Shown here: positions 33,894 to 43,158 of the stretch, in pieces
Layout: the number at the start of each line of letters is the position of its first letter
How positions within the stretch are numbered: position 1 is the stretch's first letter
Origin: G963674685 sp963674685
Lineage (GTDB): Bacteria; Lernaellota; Lernaellaia; JACKCT01
DNA length: 64,000 nt
Assembly: GCA_963674685.2 (NCBI GenBank)
Contig: CAXXWT010000002.1
Span: forward strand, 124,001 to 188,000
Direction of reading: 5' to 3'
Position numbers and translations under genes: made by a program
Notes under the pieces: generated by a model
Told to the model about the DNA's origin: nothing
The model's database searches: none
Seen by the model: only the letters and a program-made list of their open reading frames with translations

Positions 33894-35708
33894 TTACTTT
33901 CCCTGTTTTGCCCGGATGGCGGCGTCCAGTTTTTTCATCAGCTCTTTAGCCTCGTCGTCGTAGGGAAAGTTTTCAATGGATTTTTTCAAAAGCTCGCCGG
34001 CTTTTTTATACTTGCCTTCGTTGATGTAGATTTTTGCCAGGCCGTTATACTTCTTGTATTCCATATCCGGGCCGATTTTGATGGCCTTTTTGAAATTCCT
34101 CGCCGCAAGATCGGTCTTGCCCCTTTTCAGATACACCAAGCCCAGTCCTTCGTACGGGCAGGTATAATGAGCGGAATCTATTTTCAAGGCCCGCTTGTAA
34201 TACTCCTCGGCTTCTTCATCCAATCCCCGGCTGAAAAGTATTCGCCCCAGTTCGGACAGGGCATGCGGGTTTTCAGGATACTTTGCAAGAATTTGCCGAT
34301 AAGCTTTTTCCGCTTCGTCCAGGCGATTCGCCCCGCCGAGGGAGTTGGCCTTGCCCAATTGAGCAAGGAGGTTTTCCGAATTCAGATCCAAAATTTTATC
34401 GTAATACTTGATGGCCGTCTCATGACGGTTCTGATTGGCCTCGATCCAGGCGAGGCCCAGGTTAACCATCTCAACCGTCAGACGGGCCAGATCATAGGCG
34501 CCCGGGATTGAATTCCCGTTTTGCAGCTCGTCCCTGAATTTCTCTTCGGCCTTGTCCTTCACGGAATGGAATAACTCCGACGCAAGCCCGTAGTCTTTAT
34601 TGATGATGGCGAGATGACCTTGACCGACGCACGCGCCCAGGTCGGCGGGATCCTTCGACAAACTCTTTTCAAACCAGACCCTCGCTTTTTCATATTTGCG
34701 CATGAAAAGAAGAATGTATCCCTTGAATTCCCGATAACTGTTTTCCGATTCAATGGCAAGCGCCCGGTCAATATACTTCAAAGCGTTTGCGTAGTCCGCG
34801 ACGACATAAGATTTGTAAGCCGCCAATGCTTGTTTGCGTGATTGATGAGGCTCCAGATCGGCGGCGTCCATAAAACTTTTTGCGGCTTTTCCCGGCTTGC
34901 CGAGCATCGTGTACAATTTGCCGAGAGCGCTGTAAGGGCAGGCGGGATAATTATAATTGTTTTCTTTCTTCTGTTCTTCCAACTTTGTTGCAGCCTCAAT
35001 AAAGTATTTCTCCGCCTGAACGGCGTCCCCTCTGCCCATGTAAATTCGACCCAGCAATTGCAAAACCTGGAAATGATTCCACGCGTCATCGGCTTTCACG
35101 GAAAGCTTCAGGGCTTGTTTTGCATATTCTTCCGCTTTTTGACCCTGCCGCCAATAATCGAAGTATATCAAACCCAATTGATACGAAGGCCAGGGCAAAT
35201 CGGGAAATTGATCCATGGCGTTTTTCAACAACGCCTCTCTTTCGGGCAACAGCGAGGCATCGTCATACACCAGATCCCCGTAAACTCTATTCAGAAGATC
35301 ATATGAGGTCCGATTCGCAGGATCGAGTTCGAGCGCTTTACGGAGCGCGTTTTTTGCGAGCAGGGAGTTTTCTTTTTTACTTCTCCCTTCAATCTCTTGA
35401 TGTTCCCAATAGAATCGGCCCAATTCCTGCCACACCCGCGGATTTTCGGGTTGATCGGCGAGAAGCTCCTTAAATTGCTTCTCAGTAAAAGTATCCCAGT
35501 TATTTTCCTTTTTTGGAGGAGTCGATATCGGCTGGGGCGCTTCCGCCGGCGCCGGCGTCGGTTCGATAATTGTCGCGGCGGTTTCCGGCGATAAATCTTC
35601 GGAATGACAATTGAGAAAAAAAGTCGTCATCGCAAGAATAATTACGAAAAAAATCCGTGAACTGGATTCTCCGGCCGGGTTTACAGCCCTGCCGACCGAT
35701 CTGGTCAT
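33894..35708 (-). CDS. TPR lipoprotein, paralogue family member 1
   Basis: 604 residues. A hydrophobic N-terminal segment with FFLNC suggests a weak lipobox, then a Pro/Ala-rich linker. The remainder is about a dozen TPR helix pairs: PRVWQELGRFYWEHQEI, CPYSALGKLYTMLGKPGKA, LLAQLGKANSLGGANRLDEAEKAY and, near the end, YTCPYEGLGLVYLKRGKTD. The last ~110 residues are nearly repeated in three other proteins here (35705, 43159, 45015). It starts inside the stop of the 35705 gene (four-base overlap), so the two are coupled. TPR folds bind protein partners; envelope anchoring points outward. Ligand unknown. Confidence 0.75.
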   Translation of the reverse strand: MTRSVGRAVNPAGESSSRIFFVIILAMTTFFLNCHSEDLSPETAATIIEPTPAPAEAPQPISTPPKKENNWDTFTEKQFKELLADQPENPRVWQELGRFYWEHQEIEGRSKKENSLLAKNALRKALELDPANRTSYDLLNRVYGDLVYDDASLLPEREALLKNAMDQFPDLPWPSYQLGLIYFDYWRQGQKAEEYAKQALKLSVKADDAWNHFQVLQLLGRIYMGRGDAVQAEKYFIEAATKLEEQKKENNYNYPACPYSALGKLYTMLGKPGKAAKSFMDAADLEPHQSRKQALAAYKSYVVADYANALKYIDRALAIESENSYREFKGYILLFMRKYEKARVWFEKSLSKDPADLGACVGQGHLAIINKDYGLASELFHSVKDKAEEKFRDELQNGNSIPGAYDLARLTVEMVNLGLAWIEANQNRHETAIKYYDKILDLNSENLLAQLGKANSLGGANRLDEAEKAYRQILAKYPENPHALSELGRILFSRGLDEEAEEYYKRALKIDSAHYTCPYEGLGLVYLKRGKTDLAARNFKKAIKIGPDMEYKKYNGLAKIYINEGKYKKAGELLKKSIENFPYDDEAKELMKKLDAAIRAKQGK

Positions 35709-37591
35709 TCAGCCCTCTTTGTATTTACCGCCGAATCCAGCTTTTTTATAAGCTTTTTAGCCTCTTCGTCATAGGGATAATTTTCCATGGATTTCTCCAG
35801 AAGCTTCCTGGCTTTTTTATACTTGCCTTCGTTGATGTAAATTTCCGCCAGGCCGTTTAACTTCTTGTATTCCATATTCGGATTGATCTTGACAGCCTTC
35901 TCGAAATTCTTGCGCGCAAGGTCCGTCTTGCCCCTTTTCAGGTATACCAGGCCCAATCCTTCATAGGGACAGGTATAATGCCCGGAATCTATCTCCAAGG
36001 CTCTCTTGTAATACTTTTCGGCTTCCTCATCCAGGCCCTTGTTGAATAATATCCGGCCCATTTCCGACAGAGCGTGGGGATTCTCGGGATAGGTCTTCAG
36101 AATTTCCCGATACGCCTCTTCGGCCAAATCCAGGCGTTTTGCGCCGCCCAGGGAGTTGGCCTTGCCCAATTGAGCGAGAAGATTGTCAGGCGATACATTC
36201 AAAGCTTTATCGTAAAACTCGATCGCTGTTTCGTGCCGGTTCTGATTCGCTTCGATCCATGCCTGGCCCAGATAGATCATTTCAACCGTCAGGCGGGCCA
36301 AATCAACATCCGTTTGCAACCAGCCTTGAATTTGCCGGACTCCTTTGATCCTGGCCACGGCATCATCTTCGGCGTCTTTGAACAACTCGTCTGCGTACCG
36401 GTAATTCTTGTTGATGATCGCAAGATGGCCGTGACCCACGCGCGCGCCGATATCCGAAGGATCCTTGGATAGAATCTCATCGAACAGGGATTTCGCTTTT
36501 TTGTACCGGCGAAGGTAAAGAAGAATGTATCCTCTGAATTCCAGGTAAGTGCTTTTCCTTTCCAAGGCCAAGGTCCGGTCTATATATTTAAGGGTATTCT
36601 TGTAATCCCCGGCGACATAGGCTTTATACGCCGCCAACAATTGTTTGTCTTTTTGATCGCGCTCCAGATCGGCGGCGTCCATATAACTCTTCGCGGCTTT
36701 ATTCGGCTTATCGAGCATGGTGTACAATTCGCCCAGAGCGCTGTAGGGGCATGCCCAGTAAATTTGATCGCCGGTAGGTTTTCTTTCCTTCAAACCTTTC
36801 GCGGCTTCGGTAAAATAGTATTCCGCGCGGCTGGTTTTACCGCGTTTCATGTAAATTCGGCCCAGCAATTGTTGAGCGCGTCGGCGGAGAAATCCATAAT
36901 TTTTCTGTTGACTGAGTTTAAGGGCCTTTTTGGCCCATTCTTCCGCCGCTAACGGAAGGTTCAGCTCATAATTGTACATCGAGGCCAGTGCGAGCGGCGC
37001 TCTGGGATCGTCGGGGAATCGATCAATCAGTTCTTCGAGAAAGCGCTGCCGACGCTTTATCGGAAATTCTTTTCTAAACTTATAAATCAGCTCCTGATAG
37101 ACTTGGTCTAAAGCAAAATAAATTTCCCGATTGTCAGGATTGAGTTTAATCGCCTTGTTTAACGCCTGGTCGGCGAGTTCAAGTTTTCTTTTCGCTTCAG
37201 CGTTCGTGCCTTGACTCGCGTTTAAATAAAAACGGCCGAGTTCCATCCAGGCTTTTGCATTGTCGGGGTGGTCGGCCAGGATTTGATGAATCTGTTGTTC
37301 CGTAAGACTTCCCCAATTAATCGTCGACTCTGCATCGGTTAGTGGCCGCTGGGATATACTCGGGGGCGCCGGCGTCGTCTCCTGGATGGAATTTTGGGTA
37401 TTGGGAGAAACGTCCATCCGGTCGCATCCGCTAAAAAGCGCCGCCGCCAGAAACAGAACCGACAAACCTACGGCGAAACAGCGGGTTTTTCCGGATAAAA
37501 TTCCCGGCCCGCACGATCCGCGGCTTTTGCCCGCGCATGATTTGCACAATTGAAATTTTGTTTTTCCGAATACCCAAACCCATAATTGCAT
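35705..37591 (-). CDS. TPR lipoprotein, paralogue family member 2
   Basis: 628 residues. The N-terminus reads FAVGLSVLFLAAALFSGC, a clear lipobox at about residue 54; the ~35 residues before the hydrophobic stretch are odd for a signal peptide, so the true start may be downstream at a non-ATG codon I cannot fix. TPR units fill the rest and are close to member 1 throughout (WACPYSALGELYTMLDKPNKA, ANQNRHETAI, YTCPYEGLGLVYLKRGKTDLARKNF). First gene of a minus-strand pair that diverges from the signalling operon at 37749, with 157 bases between. Confidence 0.75.
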   Translation of the reverse strand: MQLWVWVFGKTKFQLCKSCAGKSRGSCGPGILSGKTRCFAVGLSVLFLAAALFSGCDRMDVSPNTQNSIQETTPAPPSISQRPLTDAESTINWGSLTEQQIHQILADHPDNAKAWMELGRFYLNASQGTNAEAKRKLELADQALNKAIKLNPDNREIYFALDQVYQELIYKFRKEFPIKRRQRFLEELIDRFPDDPRAPLALASMYNYELNLPLAAEEWAKKALKLSQQKNYGFLRRRAQQLLGRIYMKRGKTSRAEYYFTEAAKGLKERKPTGDQIYWACPYSALGELYTMLDKPNKAAKSYMDAADLERDQKDKQLLAAYKAYVAGDYKNTLKYIDRTLALERKSTYLEFRGYILLYLRRYKKAKSLFDEILSKDPSDIGARVGHGHLAIINKNYRYADELFKDAEDDAVARIKGVRQIQGWLQTDVDLARLTVEMIYLGQAWIEANQNRHETAIEFYDKALNVSPDNLLAQLGKANSLGGAKRLDLAEEAYREILKTYPENPHALSEMGRILFNKGLDEEAEKYYKRALEIDSGHYTCPYEGLGLVYLKRGKTDLARKNFEKAVKINPNMEYKKLNGLAEIYINEGKYKKARKLLEKSMENYPYDEEAKKLIKKLDSAVNTKRAE

Positions 37592-37748
37592 TGAATTGAA
37601 ATGAAATCATGACTGTCAATTCATAGCAAAGTCGCCGGCAAACCGCAATCAAATATTGACAAAGCAACTCAATTCTACAAATGACATTTACCTTCTACGT
37701 ATGATAGCATATCCGATACGACAATAATCGTCTCGGGAGAACTGAGCC

Positions 37749-38142
37749 ATGGACCATGAAACGTTGATCGATCTGCTTTTGGATTTGCAGCACGATTTGG
37801 GAAAATACATCGTGCTTCCCTTCAGTTACCTGGCGCCGGATGCGCCGCAACATCAGGTGCGCGCGGCCCTGGGAAACGCGCTGCTTTTTAACGCGGCAAA
37901 CACCTGCCGGCGCGAAGTCCGCGCGGGAAATCTGGACGGAGTTTTGCTCCCAAAGCGCCGGATGCTTCGATCAGTCCACGGCATTTCGCCTTCTTCAGGA
38001 AGCGGTGACCGGCGCGCTGACCTGGGAAACGGCCGTCAACACGCTGGGTTATCCTTTGGACCGGGTCATGATCGAATACGATTTGAAAAAAGTTCCCGTC
38101 GCCATTCGCGGCCTGATAGAGGAGATCAAACGTGCCGGCTAA
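37749..38142 (+). CDS. Small HD-motif protein, apparent +1 frameshift
   Basis: Reading from the ATG at 37749 gives a well-formed protein up to about GNLDGVLLPK (~37950), then nonsense; the +1 frame gives SAGCFDQSTAFRLLQEAV through VAIRGLIEEIKRAG and a stop at 38142. Joined, they form ~130 residues. The junction holds TTTT, CCC and AAA runs (37941-37954). The N-terminus LLLDLQHDLGKYIVLPF has H15-D16 in a helix, reminiscent of phospho-accepting His helices, and the product could be a phosphotransfer or regulatory partner; unproven. It overlaps the following receiver-AAA gene, which it should be coupled to. Confidence 0.5.
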
Positions 38143-39773
38143 AACCCGCATCCTAGTCATCGACGACGGACTGGATTACGCCCGAATCGTCGAATCGAAG
38201 ATGCCCGAATTCACGCTCATCAAGCCCTTGGGCGATTTGCAGCCGCCGCGCCTTCCCGACGGACCGTCGGCCCTTTCATACCTGAAAACCCATCACGCGC
38301 AGGTCGATGTCATCCTATTGGACATGCATTTCGATCTTGAGCCGGACATGCTCTTATCCCTGGGGCCGTCGTACAGCCGGCGGCGCACGCGGCGATTTCA
38401 AGGCGTGGCGATCTGGCGGGAAATCCGACGCCTTTATCCCCGGCTGCCGGTATTGCTCATGACATCCATAGAGGATCTGGCTCTCGTGGATCTGGCGGAC
38501 GAACTGACCGATCAATCCATGACTTACCTTCTGGAAGGCGATGACGTGGACGCCCTGCGCATTCGCATCAACGCCGCGCTCAAAGAAGCCGCTCTCGGGC
38601 TTGAGGAATCGGGAATCCTCTGGGGAGAAAACTCGGCCATGCGCGCGGTTCGGCGGCGCCTGACCGTCCTGGCGCGGGGACGAATGCCGGTCATTCTGGA
38701 AGGGGAAACGGGAACGGGAAAATCCTTTCTGGCCGAAAAGTTTCTGCACGCCAACAGCGGGCGTCCGGGACCCTTCGTCACGCTGGATTTGTCCACCGTT
38801 CCCGGCGACCTGATGTCGGCGCACCTGTTTGGCGCGGTCCGCGGAGCCTACACGGGCGCGGTGGCGGATCGCGAAGGAGTCTTTCAACTCGCGCACCGGG
38901 GGACTTTGTTCATCGACGAGATTCAAAACGCGCCCATGGACGTGCAAAGGCAACTGCTGCTGGCATTGCAGGACGGGCGATTTCGTCCGCTGGGCTCCAA
39001 GAAGGAAGCGCAAGTCGACGTCAAGGTGGTCGCCGCTTCCAATACATCCCTGCCCCGCGCGGTCCGAGAGGGCAGATTCCGGCCCGACCTCTACATGCGC
39101 CTGTCGCCCTCGACGCGCCTGGTCATTCCTCCCCTGCGCGACCGCCCGGAGGACATTCCTTTCATCCTCAGGCGTTTCGCGGCTCAGGCTTTCGACGACC
39201 GGGAAACCGCCGGGCCGCGCGACGAGGTCGCCGCCGCCCTTCGCCTGGGGAAAAATCCGTCCTTTGAGCTCGTCATCGGCAGGCGGGGCAAAAAGAAAAG
39301 CGACGCCCTGCAACTGGTCGTGCCGGAACCGGCATGGAAAATGCTCCTGCGTCACCGGTGGCCCGGCAACATGCGGGAGGCGGCCATGGTGATGCGCAAC
39401 ATCGTATCCTTCACGCTTGTCGAGGCGGCGGACGCCGCCGGAAGCGGACTGCCCCTTCATTCGCTCCGGCTTCAGGCGGATACAGGACTGATCGGGGAAC
39501 TAGCTGGCGGGATCGGCGGGAATGTCCGCGTCCGGCGCCGAATCCGAAAGCGCCCCGGGAACCGTCCCGGTGAAAATCGAGGCGGCCCATTCCCTGTCCG
39601 CCGTGTCCGGCAGCGTGGAAAGGCAATACTTCCTCGCCTTGTTTCAAAGCACGAACGGGGATTTCGCGCAGATGGCCGACATCCTTTTAGGCGACGGGGA
39701 AAAAGCCCGCGCGGTCAGGCTGCGTTTCAATCAACTGGGATTGAAAATACGCGAGTTGCGAAAGAATGCATAA
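38132..39773 (+). CDS. Receiver-sigma54 activator (NtrC-like), apparent +1 frameshift
   Basis: GTG start with AGAGGAGATC upstream. Receiver-like residues 1-150: DD11-12, phospho-acceptor D64 (ILLDMHFD), T111; the conserved Lys is replaced (TYLLEG) and the loop after D64 is longer than usual. The AAA+ domain has Walker A GETGTGKS (191-198), GAYTGA (238-243, the sigma54-contacting GAFTGA loop) and Walker B LFIDEI. The frame then runs into nonsense near 39510; the +1 frame supplies VPVKIEAAHSLSAVSG...FAQMADILLG and LRFNQLGLKIRELRKNA, a Fis-type helix-turn-helix ending at 39773. The uncorrected frame stays open to 39898. Expected to activate sigma54 promoters. Confidence 0.75.
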
Positions 39774-42576
39774 AGGGACCCGATTTATATGCGCGCTTCT
39801 GGCCGCGTCCCTGCTATGGGCCGCGCCGCAAACGGCAAGAGCCCAAACCGACGAGCCTTCGGAACTTGTGGACGACGCCCTGGAGCGGCTGGCCGTAAGG
39901 CGCAACAAAGAGGCTCTGAAACTATACAGGGAAAAAGATTATCCCGGCGCTCTGGCGGTTTTTCAGCAAGCATACAAGCTCGATCCCGACAATCCGGAAA
40001 TCTGCAACAACCTGGCGTTTTTGTATCAGCTTCTGGGCAACTACGACGCGGCGGAACGCTACTATCGCCGAACTCTCAAACTGGATCCGGATCGATTCGT
40101 CGCTTACCTCAACCTTGTGGATCTGCTGGCCATGCAGGCCGATACGCCGCAAAGGCTGGCGGAAGCGTCCGGCCTGCTGACCAAAGCCCGCGAACTCAAG
40201 GGAAACGCGCCGGACCTCATCCTGCGCCAGGCCCGCATCGCCGTTCGGTCCGGGCGATTCGAAAAAGCCGAGCGTTTTTACAACGAGTATTTCGAAACCG
40301 AGGTCGTCAGCGACGAGCTTCGCGTCGAGGTGGGGGATTTTTATCGCGATTTCGCCAAATACAACGAGGCTCTAAGCTGGTATCGGCAAGTGGATGAGAA
40401 CGGCGATTACGGCTCCGAGGCGGCCCGGCGCATCTGGGAGATCGACGTCGAGATGCAGGCCAGACGCTTCGGATGGATCAAGGCGTCGTCGGAGATTCCC
40501 GCCAAAGCCCAAAAACTCGTCGCGCACGGAAGAACCCTCATCAACCGAAATCAATATGTCGAAGCGGAAAAGCTCCTGCGCGAGGCGATCGGCATGGCCC
40601 CTCAATTTGCCGAAGCCCACGCCGACCTTGGAGACATCTTGCACAAAACCGGCCGCGCGAAAGAAGCGGAGCTTTCCTACCTTCGCGCGCTGGCCCACGA
40701 CAACGGCAACGCGGAATTCCAAGCGCGGCTGGGCGATCTGTACGAGGAAGGCTCCCTGGGCGACCATTCGGCGGAAGCGGTTTTATTCTATGAGAAAGCC
40801 CTTCAACTCAAACCCGACTGGGCCTCCCTTCATATCAAACTCGCCGCCGCGCAAAAGGCCATAGGCAATTTCCGGCAGGCCTTATGGCATATAGAAAAAT
40901 ACCTGGCCCAGGCGCCGGAGGACGGGGATCGACCCCGCGCCCTGGCCATGAAGGAAAACATCGAGGCGCTTTGGCCCGAAAAAGATTCGGATGCATCGGA
41001 CGATCCGGCGCGATATCCGGTCGCAACGGATCATGCTTTGCTGGATACGCTCGGCCGGGTGCGGGCTCTTTTAACAAGAGGCGAACTCGACGAGGCCATG
41101 GCCCGGCTCGCCCGTTTGCCCGACGGCGATCAAAACACCGAGGTTCTCAACCTCAAAGCCCGCATTCTTCAAAGCGCCGGGAGGCTGGATGAAGCGGCCG
41201 CAGCGCTGGAAAATTCTCTTCAAATCGATTCCGCGCAGGGCGATGTATACACGCAGCTCGGGCGCATTCTCATGGACTCCGGGGACTATGAGAACGCCCG
41301 GCGGCGCCTCATATTCGCCGAAAGTCTCGGCGATGAAAACGCCCTGTATCATCTCGCCCGGCTGGACTGCCTGATTTTAGGATCACAAAAACTCACATGG
41401 CTTAAGGACTGGGGCAGGCTGGGCGATTTGCTGCGCGCGCGAAGGCGCCTGGACTCCTACCTGAGTCAAAGCCGTGAAACCCGCCTCATTCAGGCATCTC
41501 ATCATCTGAAAAATCAAATCAACGGAAGGCTGCGCGCCGTTTATTCACAAATTGTCGCCCTGGGCGCCGTCGCCGCTCTGGCCGCTCTGATCTGGTATCG
41601 GCGGCGATACGGCGGCATTGATTTGAAAACCCTGATCACGCGGCGCCCGGAATCCGGGCCCGACGTTCAGCGCATCCTGTCGGCCATTCGGCACGAAGTC
41701 CTCAAACACAACACCATGGCGCTCACGGGCCTGATTGAAACCATCCGGGCGGGAAATCCGGCGCAGGACAAGGCGACGCACATCGCGGCGAGTCTTTTCG
41801 GCCGCGACGGCAAGGACGCGATCGTCGACAAGCTGCGCGATTACGCCGACCGACTGGAGCGCGTCGGCAACGCCTATTCCCAGCGTCTCAATCTGGCGCG
41901 CCGCGACGAAGGCCTTGCGGCCATATTCAAAGGATTCGGCATTCTGGAAAAATGGGCCGGGGATTTCAACCGCATCGATACCCTGAAACCGGCGCGCCGC
42001 GAAAAATTCCTCTACGCCGTCGAGGAAGCGACCAGCCTGATGAACACGCACGGCTACGAAGCGGTCCGGGCGCTTCTGGACCAGCTTCGGGTTCTGGACG
42101 TGGACGAGGATATCCTGCGCGGGATTCATCGGAAAACCATGCGCGAACCGGCGTTCAAGGGCGCCGATTTCAGCGACCCGGTCATCGATATATCGGCGCG
42201 GGAGCCGCGGGGCATTCTGATGCCGAGGCAGGTCTTCGAGGATGTGGCTTCGAATCTGACGCGCAACGCGGCCGCCGCCTCATTGAAAGACGGCCTGAAA
42301 ACCGTCCATATCGCCTTTGAAGTCAAAGACGATCTCGACGATATCACCGGCGTCGAACGCATCGCGCTGATCGTCAAGGACCGGTCCGAACAGGTTCTGG
42401 ATCCGGCCATGCTGCGTGATCGCAGCGTAGAGGAAGGACTGGGTCTGACGGCGGCCCTTGTCGCGCGTTATGACGGGATCATCGAAGTCGTTCCCGGCGA
42501 GGAACCGTGGACCAAAGGCATCGCGGTCAAGCTTCCCAGGGCGCCCATGGCGGAAACGGTTTCGGAGAACGCATGA
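39766..42576 (+). CDS. Sensor kinase with periplasmic TPR region
   Basis: 936 residues. Signal peptide (FICALLAASLLWAAPQTARA), then TPR units from ~48 to ~535 (ALAVFQQAYKLDPDNPEICNNLAFLYQLLG; YVEAEKLLREAIGMAPQFAEAHADLG). One transmembrane segment follows at ~595-611 (IVALGAVAALAALIW). The cytosolic part has a candidate phospho-His at H643 (IRHEVLKHNTMAL) and a GHKL-type ATPase: N-box ASNLTRNA (N830/N834), a degenerate G1 (VKDRSEQVL) and G2 GLGLT (891-895). This order puts TPR input outside and kinase inside, unlike the usual PAS, HAMP or Cache sensors. It overlaps the activator end and the next receiver start, so they are one operon. Confidence 0.75.
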   Translation: MHKGTRFICALLAASLLWAAPQTARAQTDEPSELVDDALERLAVRRNKEALKLYREKDYPGALAVFQQAYKLDPDNPEICNNLAFLYQLLGNYDAAERYYRRTLKLDPDRFVAYLNLVDLLAMQADTPQRLAEASGLLTKARELKGNAPDLILRQARIAVRSGRFEKAERFYNEYFETEVVSDELRVEVGDFYRDFAKYNEALSWYRQVDENGDYGSEAARRIWEIDVEMQARRFGWIKASSEIPAKAQKLVAHGRTLINRNQYVEAEKLLREAIGMAPQFAEAHADLGDILHKTGRAKEAELSYLRALAHDNGNAEFQARLGDLYEEGSLGDHSAEAVLFYEKALQLKPDWASLHIKLAAAQKAIGNFRQALWHIEKYLAQAPEDGDRPRALAMKENIEALWPEKDSDASDDPARYPVATDHALLDTLGRVRALLTRGELDEAMARLARLPDGDQNTEVLNLKARILQSAGRLDEAAAALENSLQIDSAQGDVYTQLGRILMDSGDYENARRRLIFAESLGDENALYHLARLDCLILGSQKLTWLKDWGRLGDLLRARRRLDSYLSQSRETRLIQASHHLKNQINGRLRAVYSQIVALGAVAALAALIWYRRRYGGIDLKTLITRRPESGPDVQRILSAIRHEVLKHNTMALTGLIETIRAGNPAQDKATHIAASLFGRDGKDAIVDKLRDYADRLERVGNAYSQRLNLARRDEGLAAIFKGFGILEKWAGDFNRIDTLKPARREKFLYAVEEATSLMNTHGYEAVRALLDQLRVLDVDEDILRGIHRKTMREPAFKGADFSDPVIDISAREPRGILMPRQVFEDVASNLTRNAAAASLKDGLKTVHIAFEVKDDLDDITGVERIALIVKDRSEQVLDPAMLRDRSVEEGLGLTAALVARYDGIIEVVPGEEPWTKGIAVKLPRAPMAETVSENA

Positions 42577-43040
42577 TTTCAAGCGACAAAACCATTCTGA
42601 TCATCGAAGACGGCGACGAATATCTGGACAACCTGAGCCGCTTCGTCGAAGGACCCCGCTACCTCCAGGCGAAAAGCGGAAAGCAAGCCCTGGAAATTCT
42701 AAGGGAACGGGAAGTGGATCTGATTTACCTGGATATGCGCTTTGACCGCATCCCCTTGAGCGATCTGCTCGGCGACCACGACAAGGCCGCGCGGGAGCGG
42801 GGCGGCGACGAGCAGGCGGCCTGGAAACACCTTCAGATCAACCAGGGCCTTTTCATTCTTCATGAGCTGAAAAAATCAGGTTTCGAGAAAATCCCCGTCA
42901 TTTTAGCCTATGATTTTTCCCGGGAGGAAAGGCGACTGGCCAATCTTCAAAAACAGTATCCCCGGCTTCGCTGGGCGCCGGACGCCGTCACGGCGGAGGC
43001 GATCAGAGCAATGATCGAGGATGCGGATTCCGCACAATGA
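42573..43040 (+). CDS. Stand-alone receiver protein, atypical
   Basis: ATG at 42573 overlaps the kinase stop (ATGA) with GGAG six bases upstream. 155 residues: acidic pair E12-D13 (ILIIEDGDEY) and phospho-acceptor D54 (LIYLDMRFD). The conserved Thr/Ser position reads ILAYD and the Lys is absent (RWAPDAV). The loop after D54 is long, as in the receiver of the activator at 38132; the two share xLDMxFD wording and are probably paralogues. It may act as a phosphate sink or a protein-binding output of the kinase. No DNA-binding domain. Confidence 0.75.
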   Translation: MISSDKTILIIEDGDEYLDNLSRFVEGPRYLQAKSGKQALEILREREVDLIYLDMRFDRIPLSDLLGDHDKAARERGGDEQAAWKHLQINQGLFILHELKKSGFEKIPVILAYDFSREERRLANLQKQYPRLRWAPDAVTAEAIRAMIEDADSAQ

Positions 43041-43096
43041 TCGAATTTCCACCCCGCACGACCGACCCGGCCGCGCAAAAATTCGGTGATTTGCGT

Positions 43097-43125
43097 TTGA
43101 CGCGTCACGCGACGTCATTTATGAT
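43097..43125 (+). promoter_or_regulatory. Candidate sigma70 promoter of TPR lipoprotein pair
   Basis: TTGACG (43097-43102), 17 bases, TATGAT (43120-43125), 34 bases before the 43159 start. It implies separate transcription of the TPR pair from the kinase operon. Confidence 0.6.
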
Positions 43126-43158
43126 CCAAAGGTTTTCAATTCGATTGGACCCATAAAG

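Noticed and set aside
37592..37748. Sigma54-type promoter (GG-N10-GC) near the activator operon
   Set aside because: I found no convincing match between the divergent genes, so self-activation is unsupported.
39522..39773. Separate small Fis-like gene starting at the ATG at 39522
   Set aside because: The upstream activator frame lacks its normal C-terminal HTH and becomes nonsense at this point, so a frameshift within one gene fits better; no proper SD precedes 39522.
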